A stretch of DNA of 64,000 nucleotides from Tenacibaculum sp. Bg11-29 (lineage in GTDB: Bacteria; Bacteroidota; Bacteroidia; Flavobacteriales; Flavobacteriaceae): the NCBI RefSeq assembly GCF_002836595.1, contig NZ_PJBB01000003.1, positions 3,436,001 to 3,500,000 on the forward strand, read 5' to 3'. The translations under genes and the position numbers were made by a program. Positions 33,449-42,129 of the stretch are shown here, piece after piece. The notes beneath the pieces were generated by a model, which had not been told where the DNA came from, did not search any database, and was given only the letters and a program-made list of their open reading frames with translations. Position 1 is the first letter of the stretch; every line of letters starts with the position of its first letter.

Positions 33449-34030
33449 TTGAATCCAAAAGAAAAAATAAGAATCCTCATTAGCAAATTCCCAATTCTCA
33501 CCAAAGATGAGGTTACATTAATTGTTGAAAAAACGGTAGTTAAGGAATTTAAAAAATGTGAAATATTATTGAAGGAAGGGCAAATTCCTAAGAATTGTTA
33601 CATGGTGGTTGAAGGTTGTATAAGAGAATATTTATTAAAAGATGGAAACGAAAAATCGATAGGCTTCTACACAGAAAGAGAAACATTAACCCCACCTTCT
33701 AAAGATGGTACTCCTTCGAAATATTATTTGGAATGCGCAGAAGATTGTGTATTAACAATAAGTGGACAAGTATTTGAAGAGGAATTACGACTATTAATGC
33801 CCCGACTTGATGATGTTTTTCAAAACATTGCAATCGGTAAATTAAACCAATCCAAAGAAGAATGGAGTCAATTTATTTCTTCCTCACCCGAAAAAAGGTA
33901 CTTGAATTTATGTAAATCAAAGCCTGACCTTTTTAGCAGAGTTCCTCATCATCAAATTGCCAGCTATCTAGGTATGAAACCACAATCTTTAAGTAGAATT
34001 CGGAAAAGATTATTAGACCATAAAAAATAA
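33449..34030 (+). CDS. Crp/Fnr-family transcriptional regulator
   Basis: A 193-residue protein, TTG start, with the cNMP-binding barrel (FKKCEILLKEGQIPKNCYMV, EGCIREYLLKDGNEKSIGFY) and a C-terminal HTH (RVPHHQIASYLGMKPQSLSRI). The alpha/beta hydrolase gene starts 83 bases later on the same strand and is its likely target. Confidence 0.85.
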   Translation: MNPKEKIRILISKFPILTKDEVTLIVEKTVVKEFKKCEILLKEGQIPKNCYMVVEGCIREYLLKDGNEKSIGFYTERETLTPPSKDGTPSKYYLECAEDCVLTISGQVFEEELRLLMPRLDDVFQNIAIGKLNQSKEEWSQFISSSPEKRYLNLCKSKPDLFSRVPHHQIASYLGMKPQSLSRIRKRLLDHKK

Positions 34031-34112
34031 TGCTGGCGTTAACTTTAGTGAACGTTTAAAAAATTCATTGTGATTACTATTGTGGTATCAACTAAAAAAT
34101 AATTCAAGAATC

Positions 34113-35105
34113 ATGAAAAATTTTACTCTATTATTAATCATTTTATCAATCAATTTAAGTTTCTCTTCAATAGTAAATAGCCAACAAATGACAGACTCTT
34201 CAAAGACATATATTCATTCAGAAAAAGTAAGTTTCAAATCTCAGTTTTTCCAAAAAATGGCAGGGATTTTTGGTGTAAAAAAAATTATTGAAAAAAATAT
34301 TAGAAAGAATAAGTTAAATCAAGAGCCAGTCAAGATACCTAAATCAATACAAAAGAATTTTGAGATCGATGAGACTAACAAAAAAGGAAGGCAAATTTGG
34401 ACTTTAAAACCAAAAGAAAATGTTTCAGAAAAGGTTATTCTCTATTTACATGGCGGTGCATATTATTATAATATTTCCAAATACAATTGGTCGTTTGCGG
34501 AAACAATAATAAACAATACGAATGCAACCATTGTTATACCGAATTACCCATTAGCACCAGCGGCAACATGCTATCAAGTTTTTGAATACGTTACTGAGAT
34601 TTATAACGAATTAATCGAGAAGTATAGTTCAAAAAATATAATTCTGTTGGGAGAATCAGCAGGAGGTGGTTTAGCATTAGGTTTTGCAATGTCATTGCAA
34701 GAAGAAAACAAACCACAACCTGAGCAGTTAATCTTACTTGCACCATGGTTGGATGTAACTATGAGTAATCCAGACATTTTAGCCGTTGATGAAAATGATA
34801 AAATACTTGGAATAAAAGGACTTCAATTAGCTGGAGCAGGATATGCAGGGCAGGTGGAATTAGATGATTACAAAGTAAGTCCTATCTATGGTGATCTGAC
34901 AGGCTTGCCAAAAGTTTCGATTTTTGTAGGAACACATGATATACTCTGTGCAGATGTCAGGAAATTAAAAAGCAAGGCTAAGGAATCTAATTTCTCACTA
35001 AATTACTTTGAGTACCCAAAGATGTTTCATATTTGGATTTTGTTACAAAACTTAAAGGAAGCAAAATTTGCAATTTCACAAATAACTTCACTTATCAATA
35101 ATTAA
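34113..35105 (+). CDS. HSL-like alpha/beta hydrolase
   Basis: The ATG at 34113 begins a signal peptide (KNFTLLLIILSINLSFSS); the frame opens at 34080. The 330-residue protein belongs to the hormone-sensitive-lipase-like branch (PF07859): oxyanion motif YLHGGAYYYN, nucleophile elbow GESAGGG (Ser about residue 185), an acidic residue in GTHDILCADV and the His in KMFHIW. It probably acts as a periplasmic esterase. An IS110 relic begins 21 bases after the stop. Confidence 0.85.
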   Translation: MKNFTLLLIILSINLSFSSIVNSQQMTDSSKTYIHSEKVSFKSQFFQKMAGIFGVKKIIEKNIRKNKLNQEPVKIPKSIQKNFEIDETNKKGRQIWTLKPKENVSEKVILYLHGGAYYYNISKYNWSFAETIINNTNATIVIPNYPLAPAATCYQVFEYVTEIYNELIEKYSSKNIILLGESAGGGLALGFAMSLQEENKPQPEQLILLAPWLDVTMSNPDILAVDENDKILGIKGLQLAGAGYAGQVELDDYKVSPIYGDLTGLPKVSIFVGTHDILCADVRKLKSKAKESNFSLNYFEYPKMFHIWILLQNLKEAKFAISQITSLINN

Positions 35106-35125
35106 CATAAAAACGGACGCATACC

Positions 35126-35548
35126 AAAGAACTGAGATAAAAACCAAACAAATTATTAATTAAATTTATACAATATTATTCTAGGCTCAAAATGCTACTA
35201 CTTGGTACTTTGAGCTTTTATTTTTTAGATAAACACTACTTATTTTGACAAAACGGAAACATACTTTTCATCATAAGGAAAACCCGGTTTTGAAATAGCA
35301 AAACTTTGTTTGATTAACTTGTTTGAAACGGCTATTAAAGCTAGTTTTTTACTCTTTCCTTTTTTTACAATACGCTCATAAATATCTCTATATGCTTTAT
35401 TATGTTTGCATGCATTAAATGAACATAAGAGACTCCGTAACTTTCTATTACCAATACTTCACCATATACATTAACCTTAATTCTCTCTTTTATTCTTTCT
35501 GATTTATATCTCTTAAATTTAACATTTTTATTAAATTGCGAACATAAG
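35126..35548 (-). mobile_element. IS110-family relic, copy 2
   Basis: This repeats 4901-5329 almost throughout, from AAAGAACTGAG to ATTAAATTGCGAAC, with small indels. It carries the transposase C terminus on the - strand and a stem-loop GCTCAAA/TTTGAGC (about 35185-35215). The flank to the left (GACGCATACC) is a degenerate version of the TTTGCTAAC seen beside copy 1. Confidence 0.75.
35240..35490 (-). pseudogene. IS110-family transposase C-terminal fragment, copy 2
   Basis: The - strand frame ends YDEKYVSVLSK at 35240, as in copy 1, and holds ERIVKKGKSKKLALIA and NKLIKQSF. Further up, a short deletion relative to copy 1 (near 35420) shifts the frame before the RNLL segment. No start or catalytic domain remains. 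Confidence 0.7.
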
Positions 35549-35690
35549 GTATTATGTACAATGTAGCATCTCTACCTTCCTGAAGAAAATTGAATACTTA
35601 TTTAACCAAATTCTTATCTCAATACCATTACAAAAAATAGAACCAAATTATACAAAATCTAAAATAAAACACATCTATTTATTTACAAGC
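35549..35690. other. Intergenic region before TPR sensor kinase
   Basis: Together with the IS110 relic this makes a 586-base stretch without an intact gene. Apart from the relic nothing recognisable is seen; the last 50 bases are AT-rich and presumably hold the promoter of the kinase gene. Confidence 0.4.
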
Positions 35691-37574
35691 ATGAGGTTAG
35701 CCACATTAAACAACTTAAAAAAAAATATAATATTCCTATCTATATTCATGGTAATATCTCCATTATACTGTCAGAGTTTTTCAGATGACACCTATGAAGA
35801 AGTTATAAAATTAATAAACGAGCAACCTTCAGAATATACGAATCAAAAACTAGATAGTTTACTTAAAATCAAAGTTTTTAGTTCTTTTGATAAAGGAAGA
35901 AAATTCCTCCTAAAAGGAATTTATAATAGTCATAACCATATCTATGACACTTCAATTATTATGCATTTGAAAGCGATACCTTTATTTAAGGACAACTATA
36001 AATGGGAAGTAAAATCTCGTTTAAATTTATCTACAGCATATTGCGATAAAGAACAATATACAAAAGCCACTACACAATTACTCAAGGTAAAAGAAATAGC
36101 TAACAAAAAACATGACTTGGTACTATTGGCTGAAGCACAAGAATACTTTTCTTACATTTATTTTAAACAAGGCGACAAAGTAATGGCCTTAAATCAATTA
36201 GAAAAATCTATAGAAACATACGAAAAGTTGAAAGACACAATAGTATTATCTAGATTATATAATAATTTGGCCGTAATTTACCAAAAGAATACACTCTACA
36301 GAAAGGCAAGTCGTTTCAATAATAAGGCACTACTTTTAAGTGAAAATTTAAATGACCAACTAGCTATTTCTCAATCTTATAACAATTTGGCTCGAAATTA
36401 CGAAGGTTTATATAATAAGACTGATAGTATATTGCACTTTGAAAAAGCCATTCTCTATTATAAAAAATCAGCGAAAATTAAAAGATTGTATCCTAATAAT
36501 TGGAATAGCGCTTTAGAAAATCTTGCTCGCATTTATACATCTATAGGTAAACACGATTTAGCTAATAGTTATTATATAGAAATAAGTAATAACAACTATA
36601 ATAAAGAGCAATATAAAAAGATGGAAAATCTTTCTCGCCAACAAATGATGGAAGCTTTTGCTAAAAAAAACATAACTAAAGCACATTATTACGCATTACA
36701 ATTAGATTCAGTGCAAAAGAAGATTCACAAAGCTAAAATCCTTGATTTTAAACAAATGCTAAAAAACCAAGAAGAACTTTTTGAATCAAAAAAGAATCAA
36801 AACGAGAAGGAACTTCGCCTTGAACAAGAGCATAATAAACGATTAAAGTCTGAGGGTTTACATTATCGTTTCAAAGTAATTTTATTTAGCATATTAGCTA
36901 TTTTACTATTAGCTATATTATTATTTATACAGTATCATAAAAAAACGCTACTTAAAACAGAAAAAGAAAGAGAAAGATTAAAGCTGACCATTTTACGCTC
37001 ACAAATGAACCCTCACTTTATATCTAATGTGCTAACAGCTATACAAAACACAGTATTAGATAATACGCCTTTAAAAACAGCTAGTTATATTTCTCGATTT
37101 TCAAAGTTGATAAGAGAAAATTTTAATTTTACAAATAAAGAGACTATAAACCTTAGTGATGACATCAGTTCTTTAATTAATTATTTAGAAATGCAAAAAG
37201 TGCGCTTTGGAGATAAATTAAATTATGATGTTCATATTGCCAAAGAGATTAAACAAAAAGAAACTTTAATACCTCCAATGCTATTGCAGCCACTTATAGA
37301 AAATGCAATTGAACACGGTTTGAAAAGTAAAAATAACGGATTTGTACAAATATCAATACAACAAACCAATAAACAAATTCATTTTATTGTTGACGATAAT
37401 GGGGTTGGTTATACCCCTATAAATAATGATGGAAAAGAACATGCTTTAGATATATTGCGTGCACGACTAACATTACGTGGCTATGGTGAAGAGAAAACAT
37501 TTTTTATAAAAAAAACAAACGCTAAAGGGGGAACTCAAGTTGGGTTCTCATTAAGATTAAGTAATTATGTATAA
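35691..37574 (+). CDS. TPR-containing sensor histidine kinase
   Basis: A 627-residue protein: a signal peptide ending LYCQSF, a periplasmic TPR domain (about 90-320, with YNNLAVIYQKNTLYRKASRF and YNNLARNYEG), a single membrane helix (about 390-410), and a LytS-type kinase core with LRSQMNPHFISNVLTAI (His about residue 445) and LLQPLIENAIEHGLK. The response regulator gene overlaps it by 8 bases. TPR-kinases of this class are frequent in Bacteroidetes. Confidence 0.92.
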   Translation: MRLATLNNLKKNIIFLSIFMVISPLYCQSFSDDTYEEVIKLINEQPSEYTNQKLDSLLKIKVFSSFDKGRKFLLKGIYNSHNHIYDTSIIMHLKAIPLFKDNYKWEVKSRLNLSTAYCDKEQYTKATTQLLKVKEIANKKHDLVLLAEAQEYFSYIYFKQGDKVMALNQLEKSIETYEKLKDTIVLSRLYNNLAVIYQKNTLYRKASRFNNKALLLSENLNDQLAISQSYNNLARNYEGLYNKTDSILHFEKAILYYKKSAKIKRLYPNNWNSALENLARIYTSIGKHDLANSYYIEISNNNYNKEQYKKMENLSRQQMMEAFAKKNITKAHYYALQLDSVQKKIHKAKILDFKQMLKNQEELFESKKNQNEKELRLEQEHNKRLKSEGLHYRFKVILFSILAILLLAILLFIQYHKKTLLKTEKERERLKLTILRSQMNPHFISNVLTAIQNTVLDNTPLKTASYISRFSKLIRENFNFTNKETINLSDDISSLINYLEMQKVRFGDKLNYDVHIAKEIKQKETLIPPMLLQPLIENAIEHGLKSKNNGFVQISIQQTNKQIHFIVDDNGVGYTPINNDGKEHALDILRARLTLRGYGEEKTFFIKKTNAKGGTQVGFSLRLSNYV

Positions 37575-38316
37575 AATAGTAATTATAGAAGATGAATTTA
37601 ACGCACAGCAAGTTTTACAGAAACTATTAAAGTTATTGTTTCCTAATTTTAAAGTCATTGCTATATTCTCAACCATAAAAGAAACTAAAGAATTTTTAGA
37701 ACGTAATTCAGTCGATTTAATTTTTCTTGATATTGAACTTGAAGATGGTATTAGTTTAGATTTATTAAGAGAATTACAAGAGATAAAATTTCAAGTAATC
37801 TTTACCACCGGAAATAGTCAATATGCCATTGATGCTATTAAATTTAGTGCCGTAGATTATATATTAAAGCCTATTGACCCAATAGAACTAGAAATAGCAA
37901 TTAAGCATGCAATTCAGAAAATCGATGAAAATAAAACGAATAATTCTTTACTTTCATTAGTTGATAAGTACAAAAAAAATGAAGAAAAAACAATAATTGT
38001 TAAAACCCATAATAATATTTACTATTTAAATGTAAACAACATTATTTTACTAGAATCTAATGGAGCTTACACCAAAATACTTAGTACAGATAAAACAATA
38101 TTAGCTTCTAAACATCTAAAATATTACGAGAAAATATTGCTAACATTTGGCTTTATTAGAACACACCAATCGTATCTAATAAATAAGACCCACATACAGA
38201 GTATTAATAAAGCAACAATTATATTAACTAATAATATAGAAGCCATTATTGCAACACGTAAGTATAAAAAAGTAATAGAACAGATCAATAAAATTAAAAA
38301 CATTTCGACTTCTTAA
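37567..38316 (+). CDS. LytTR-family response regulator
   Basis: A 249-residue protein: receiver domain with IIEDEFNAQQVL, the Asp of LIFLDIELEDG (about residue 56) and VDYILKPIDPIELEIA, then a LytTR domain (NNIILLESNGAYTKIL, GFIRTHQSYLINKTHI). It overlaps the kinase gene by 8 bases and should be its partner. Its targets are not evident; the genes downstream are fragmentary. Confidence 0.92.
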   Translation: MYKIVIIEDEFNAQQVLQKLLKLLFPNFKVIAIFSTIKETKEFLERNSVDLIFLDIELEDGISLDLLRELQEIKFQVIFTTGNSQYAIDAIKFSAVDYILKPIDPIELEIAIKHAIQKIDENKTNNSLLSLVDKYKKNEEKTIIVKTHNNIYYLNVNNIILLESNGAYTKILSTDKTILASKHLKYYEKILLTFGFIRTHQSYLINKTHIQSINKATIILTNNIEAIIATRKYKKVIEQINKIKNISTS

Positions 38317-38497
38317 TAAGAACAGAACCTTGTCTTTTAACACATACTTTTCTTACTTTTAATCATCCCATTTTTAACGAATATCAATTTATATCCTGCA
38401 CTTATTAATTGGTTTCTATTAATAAAAAATGAAGGTTGTAGTTTGCAGTCAAACTAAATTAAAGTTGTTGAAATGCAACTTTTATAACAATCGAATT

Positions 38498-38737
38498 ATG
38501 TCAGACACAACCATTAACATTATTTTTATGCTCATAGGTGTATTTACCTATTGTGGAGTTCATTTTGAGTGGGATTTTTTCTTTAATAGCAGAAAAGCCA
38601 AAAGACTAGTGAATATTTTTGGTATTAAAACAACAAAAATAATATACATTATTATTGCTGTAGCTCTTTTTAGTATTGGCTTACTTAATATGTTAGGTAT
38701 TATCGATATTCCACTAAAATTAGGAAGAAGACATTAA
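38498..38737 (+). CDS. Small Imm17-like membrane protein
   Basis: The ATG at 38498 is preferred; the frame opens at 38429. The 79-residue product has two hydrophobic helices around the motif FFNSRKAKRLVNIFGIK, which is like the Imm17 family of small immunity-type membrane proteins. No toxin gene is seen next to it, so an immunity role is only suggested. Confidence 0.55.
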   Translation: MSDTTINIIFMLIGVFTYCGVHFEWDFFFNSRKAKRLVNIFGIKTTKIIYIIIAVALFSIGLLNMLGIIDIPLKLGRRH

Positions 38738-38787
38738 TTATTATACAAATTTCACTAAGTATATACAACTATTATAAGTAGTGATTA

Positions 38788-38834
38788 AGAGCATTCACAA
38801 TAAATACTATGGTATAACTACCATAGTATGCTCT
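38788..38834. repeat. Nested hairpin
   Basis: ATACTATGGTA (38804-38814) and TACCATAGTAT (38819-38829) form a perfect 11-bp stem with a TAAC loop, and outer AGAGCAT (38788-38794) pairs with ATGCTCT (38828-38834), leaving a 9-base bulge. TTAAAAAAC follows. It may be a terminator or a structured repeat. Confidence 0.5.
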
Positions 38835-39214
38835 TAAAAAACATTTAAGCCTAAAAAAAGTAATTAAATTTATATATAAAACATCATATTTCAACAAGTA
38901 AATATGATACTTTTATGCTATTTGGAATAAAATGTTTAATCTTAGTGTTTAAAATAAAAAGAAACTTAACCGTCTTATATAAAATATATAAGAATTTATG
39001 AAAACGTTTAAACGAATTACACCCCTTATATCAATTTAAAGAATCCTTTACCAATACCGTTTTAGACAAAAAAATTAAAAAACGGACAGATTCATCTAAA
39101 AAGTTATTTCAGTTTTCAGAAACACCCTCAATTTGGAAAAAATATCTAAGAACGATTAATAAATACATTTAAACAACGTAAATTTTTATTTAATAGTTTA
39201 TAAATGGAATTATT
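38835..39214 (+). other. Remnant-bearing intergenic region
   Basis: No intact gene. A short open piece at about 39030-39172 codes YQFKESFTNTVLDKKI and SETPSIWKKYLRTI, with a stop at TTTAAA; it looks like the decayed end of a gene of unknown type, possibly the upstream part of the S9 relic. Confidence 0.35.
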
Positions 39215-39880
39215 GCAGAACCTAAAAAAAAGGTGAATTCCCTGTCATCATTTTTAACAGAGTTGAAAATAAAGAAGTTGGAAAAATAGCAAAAGCTAAA
39301 ATGCTTTATAGTTTACTAGATTTTTTAAAATTAGTAAAAGAAGGATATGTAGTAATTGCCCGTTGCTACAGAGAAAATGATGAATTTGGAGCCAAAGATA
39401 TTAATGATGTACTGTATTTAATCCAAACCGTTAAAGAAGTTAAAAAAAGCTGACCCTACTAGAATAGGAATGCTTGATTGGTCTAGAGGTGGAATGATGA
39501 CATATTTAGCACTTCAAAAATCAATTTTAATAACCACAGCTGTTATTGGAAATGGCCTCACAGATCTATTTTCATTAATTAAAGATAGACCAGAGATGGA
39601 AACAAATATGTGTGCCAAACTAATACCTGATTATAAATAAAATAAAAACCAAGAATAAAAAAAACGTTCTGTTATTTATAGGGTAAATGAATTAAACAAA
39701 AAAAGCAGCCTTTTAATTTTATGTGGTACAAAATACCAGAGGGTAAATCCAGAGCAAGCAAAAAAAATTGCAAGAAAATTGACCGACATTCATTATGATT
39801 TTAAACCAACCGAATTTGAAACAAATCATAAGTTTTCGGGAAAGAAAGATGAACTAAATAAATCACTCAAAAAGTTGTAA
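39215..39880 (+). pseudogene. S9 prolyl oligopeptidase-type C-terminal domain, decayed
   Basis: Joined frames read EFPVIIFNRVENKEVGK, LVKEGYVVIARCYREND, DINDVLYLIQTV, then after a one-base shift near 39451 ADPTRIGMLDWSRGGMMTYL with the catalytic Ser in GxSxGG-like context (WSRGG), then LILCGTKYQRVNPEQAKK and NHKFSG with the probable catalytic His. In-frame stops occur near 39637 and 39661. The N-terminal propeller is missing. Confidence 0.78.
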
Positions 39881-39907
39881 TACCAATTTATCAATAAATA
39901 TTAAAAA

Positions 39908-40203
39908 ATGAAACTAATTAAATATTTTTTTTAAATTTACAATAGTCCTTTCCCTCTTTGTAGGACTCTTGATTGGTTTAATGGTTTGGTATCAACACAG
40001 TATTAACAATCAAATTCAAACCAATACGGTTTTAGAAACGTATACAACGTTTACCTATTAAAAAAAAGGTAAGTGATACGTTGATTGTAACGGGTACTGT
40101 GATAACTTCCAAAAAAGAAGAAAAATACCCTTGCATCGTATTTAATACGAGGTGAAAACAGAGATTATGGTAGACTTGACTTTAGAATGAAAATAACAAA
40201 ATA
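39908..40203 (+). pseudogene. Relic of a small membrane-anchored protein
   Basis: An ATG at 39908 begins KLIKYF; after a shift in the following T-run the frame continues FTIVLSLFVGLLIGLMVWYQ, a membrane helix, then HSINNQIQTNTVLETYTTFTY. Further shifts near 40060 and 40130 break it. The original function is unknown. Confidence 0.45.
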
Positions 40204-40206
40204 AAT

Positions 40207-40551
40207 ATGACACTAAAAATAATAATAACAATTATTGCCTTTGCAAATGGTTTATTTATGATGATGGATGGTTTTCACGTAATAATAAAAGGAAAATATA
40301 TTGGCCCTGAAAAACCTGGTCCTTGGGCAAATACCTTTTATAAACTTAAAATTAATGTATTTAAATTAGGTCCCTTATTTATCCTTTTAGGTGTAAGTTG
40401 GTTCATTTTTGTTTACGTATTATGGAGTTATCAAAATTGGGCTTTTGTTTTTGGACTTCTAATTTCAATATTTACGCTTTGGTATATTAAAGTTGGTACA
40501 TTTATCTCAGTTATTACAATCGTATTATTATTAATTTTAAACAGTAATTAA
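40207..40551 (+). CDS. Hypothetical four-helix membrane protein
   Basis: A 114-residue protein with three to four hydrophobic helices and the loop GKYIGPEKPGPWANTFYKL, intact and 8 bases ahead of the DUF3052 relic. The conserved-looking GPEKPGPW loop suggests a real family, but no function is known to me. Confidence 0.6.
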   Translation: MTLKIIITIIAFANGLFMMMDGFHVIIKGKYIGPEKPGPWANTFYKLKINVFKLGPLFILLGVSWFIFVYVLWSYQNWAFVFGLLISIFTLWYIKVGTFISVITIVLLLILNSN

Positions 40552-40558
40552 GTTTATA

Positions 40559-40968
40559 ATGAGTGAGAATAAAACCCCAACGCCTCTTTATAAAAAACTT
40601 GGAATTAGGAACGATTCTAAAATTATGGTGTTAAATCAACCTAAAAAATATCTTGATTTTTTTTTGATTTTCCGTCAAATGTTGTGATATACGAAATAAT
40701 AAATAAGCAGCAATTTGAGTTTATTCACATATTTGTTAAAACAGTGAAGGAGTTAGATAGTTTGTATAAAATTGCAAAATCAAACTTGAAAAAGAACGGA
40801 GTATTATGGATTAGTTGGCCTAAAAAACCCTCTAAAATAGAGACTGAATTAGACAAGTTTATGATTATGAAATATGGGCTTAACAATGGATTAGTAGACA
40901 CAAAAGTTACGTCAATTGATAAAAATTGGAGTGGGCATAAATTTGTTTATAGATTAAAAGATAGGTAA
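40559..40968 (+). pseudogene. DUF3052 protein, frameshift in T-run
   Basis: The ATG at 40559 begins SENKTPTPLYKKLGIRNDSK and IMVLNQPKKYLDFF. At the T9 run 40656-40664 the frame must shift to continue FPSNVVIYEIINKQQFEFIH, LDSLYKIAKSNLKKNG and VLWISWPKKPSKIET, then GLVDTKVTSIDKNWSGHKFV. This is the DUF3052 pattern over its whole length (about 136 residues). A single slippage event in the T-run explains the break; a sequencing error or phase-variation-like slippage are alternatives. Confidence 0.75.
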
Positions 40969-40974
40969 AAAAGC

Positions 40975-41090
40975 GAATAACAAAGAACTGAAGTAAAAAC
41001 CAAACAATTATTTATTTCATTATTATCATAAGCTCAAAGTAATCTCATGCAGTACTTTTAGCTTAAACCTTTTATGTAATCATTACTTAT
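40975..41090 (+). repeat. IS110-end-like repeat, short copy
   Basis: AATAACAAAGAACTGAAGTA followed by AAAACCAAACAATTATTTAT resembles the left edge of the IS110 relics at 4901 and 35126. A stem-loop AAGCT-AAAGTA/TACTTT-AGCTT (41030-41067) corresponds in position to theirs. No transposase coding remains. Confidence 0.5.
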
Positions 41091-41120
41091 TTTTGTAATA
41101 CATTAATAGATGTTGGTTAA

Positions 41121-41828
41121 TTAAATTATAATATCATTAGACCACTCCCAACTCCAATCTTTAAAATTTACTTTTTGAGAAGGAATTGTTCCTGTTTCAG
41201 GAGGAAATATACTTATCGTTTCTGCTTGAAACCGCGCATCTACAGTAATACCAAACCCAATTTTTGGAGTTTCTGAAAATACATTTTGAGGATAAGTAAT
41301 ATTATCTATTTTCAAATACGCCTCTGAATTTGGAATATCCAAATAAAACTCAATCGTATGATATTTATTATCTGGTGCTAAACTAACACCTAAAGACTGC
41401 CAACTACTACCATCCCAATACCTGATTTTCTTATAATCAACATCAAACGGATTAATAACCCATTGAAAAGCCAAACCATAATCTAATTGAGTCGAAAGTC
41501 CATCCCATACAAAAAGACCACCTTCAACTGTTTGCCCATTAAAATCAACATTTGATGTACTAATTACATAAGGAATTTTCATTTTATAAATAGCCACATG
41601 AGTATTCGTCATAGCTATAGGATCAACTATTTTATGATAAGTAATATTATGTGCCATAATTATTCTATTAAGAACATTTGCCTTAAGAGTAGATTTTTTA
41701 GTGCGATTAACAGTTTTAATGTCTGCTATACTTACAGGATTTTCACTTGGAGCAGCATAATTACCATCACCTAAATTAACTACCCAATTATTTAAGTTTG
41801 CACCACTTTCTGATCTAGTTATAGGCAT
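41121..41828 (-). CDS. Hypothetical protein, possible jelly-roll fold
   Basis: A 235-residue protein without a signal peptide on the - strand. The middle part (GGLFVWDGLSTQLDYGLAFQ, YWDGSSWQSLGVSLAPDN, HTIEFYLDIPNSEAYLKI) has the strand pattern of a concanavalin A-like/LamG jelly roll. No catalytic residues are apparent. It lies alone between the array and the hypothetical genes at 42-46 kb. Confidence 0.5.
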   Translation of the reverse strand: MPITRSESGANLNNWVVNLGDGNYAAPSENPVSIADIKTVNRTKKSTLKANVLNRIIMAHNITYHKIVDPIAMTNTHVAIYKMKIPYVISTSNVDFNGQTVEGGLFVWDGLSTQLDYGLAFQWVINPFDVDYKKIRYWDGSSWQSLGVSLAPDNKYHTIEFYLDIPNSEAYLKIDNITYPQNVFSETPKIGFGITVDARFQAETISIFPPETGTIPSQKVNFKDWSWEWSNDIII

Positions 41829-42129
41829 TTTATTTTTAAGACATTAAGGTTAGAAAATTACAACACTAATATAAAAAAATATTACTAGTCATTTTTCAGA
41901 GTTACTAATTATTTTAGTTAAACTTAAAACAGATATTTCATTATATCTCCCCCTACTTTACTCTTGCTAAATATTTTTTTAATCATATTTTAGGCAGTTA
42001 TTTTGTTGCACTTAAAATTTAGCTTGATTATTTTTATAAATTAGCTTAACTAATTCTTTCGTTGCTATAAAGAATTAAAACTTTATGCATTAATAAAATT
42101 GCGTAATAAAAAAGAAAATAAACAACACA
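41829..42129. other. Intergenic region with shared upstream motif
   Basis: A 301-base AT-rich region between divergent genes. Apart from the motif at 42033-42075 nothing is recognised; promoters for both flanking genes must lie here. Confidence 0.4.
42033..42075 (+). repeat. Shared upstream motif, copy 1
   Basis: TATAAATTAGCTTAACTAAT followed by TCTTTCGTTGCTATAAAG lies 55 bases upstream of the Sel1-repeat gene. Related sequences lie at 44031-44066 and 44903-44938, also just upstream of + strand genes. Confidence 0.45.

Noticed and set aside
38498..38737. Toxin-immunity locus
   Set aside because: The small protein is Imm17-like, but no polymorphic toxin gene or secretion marker is adjacent.
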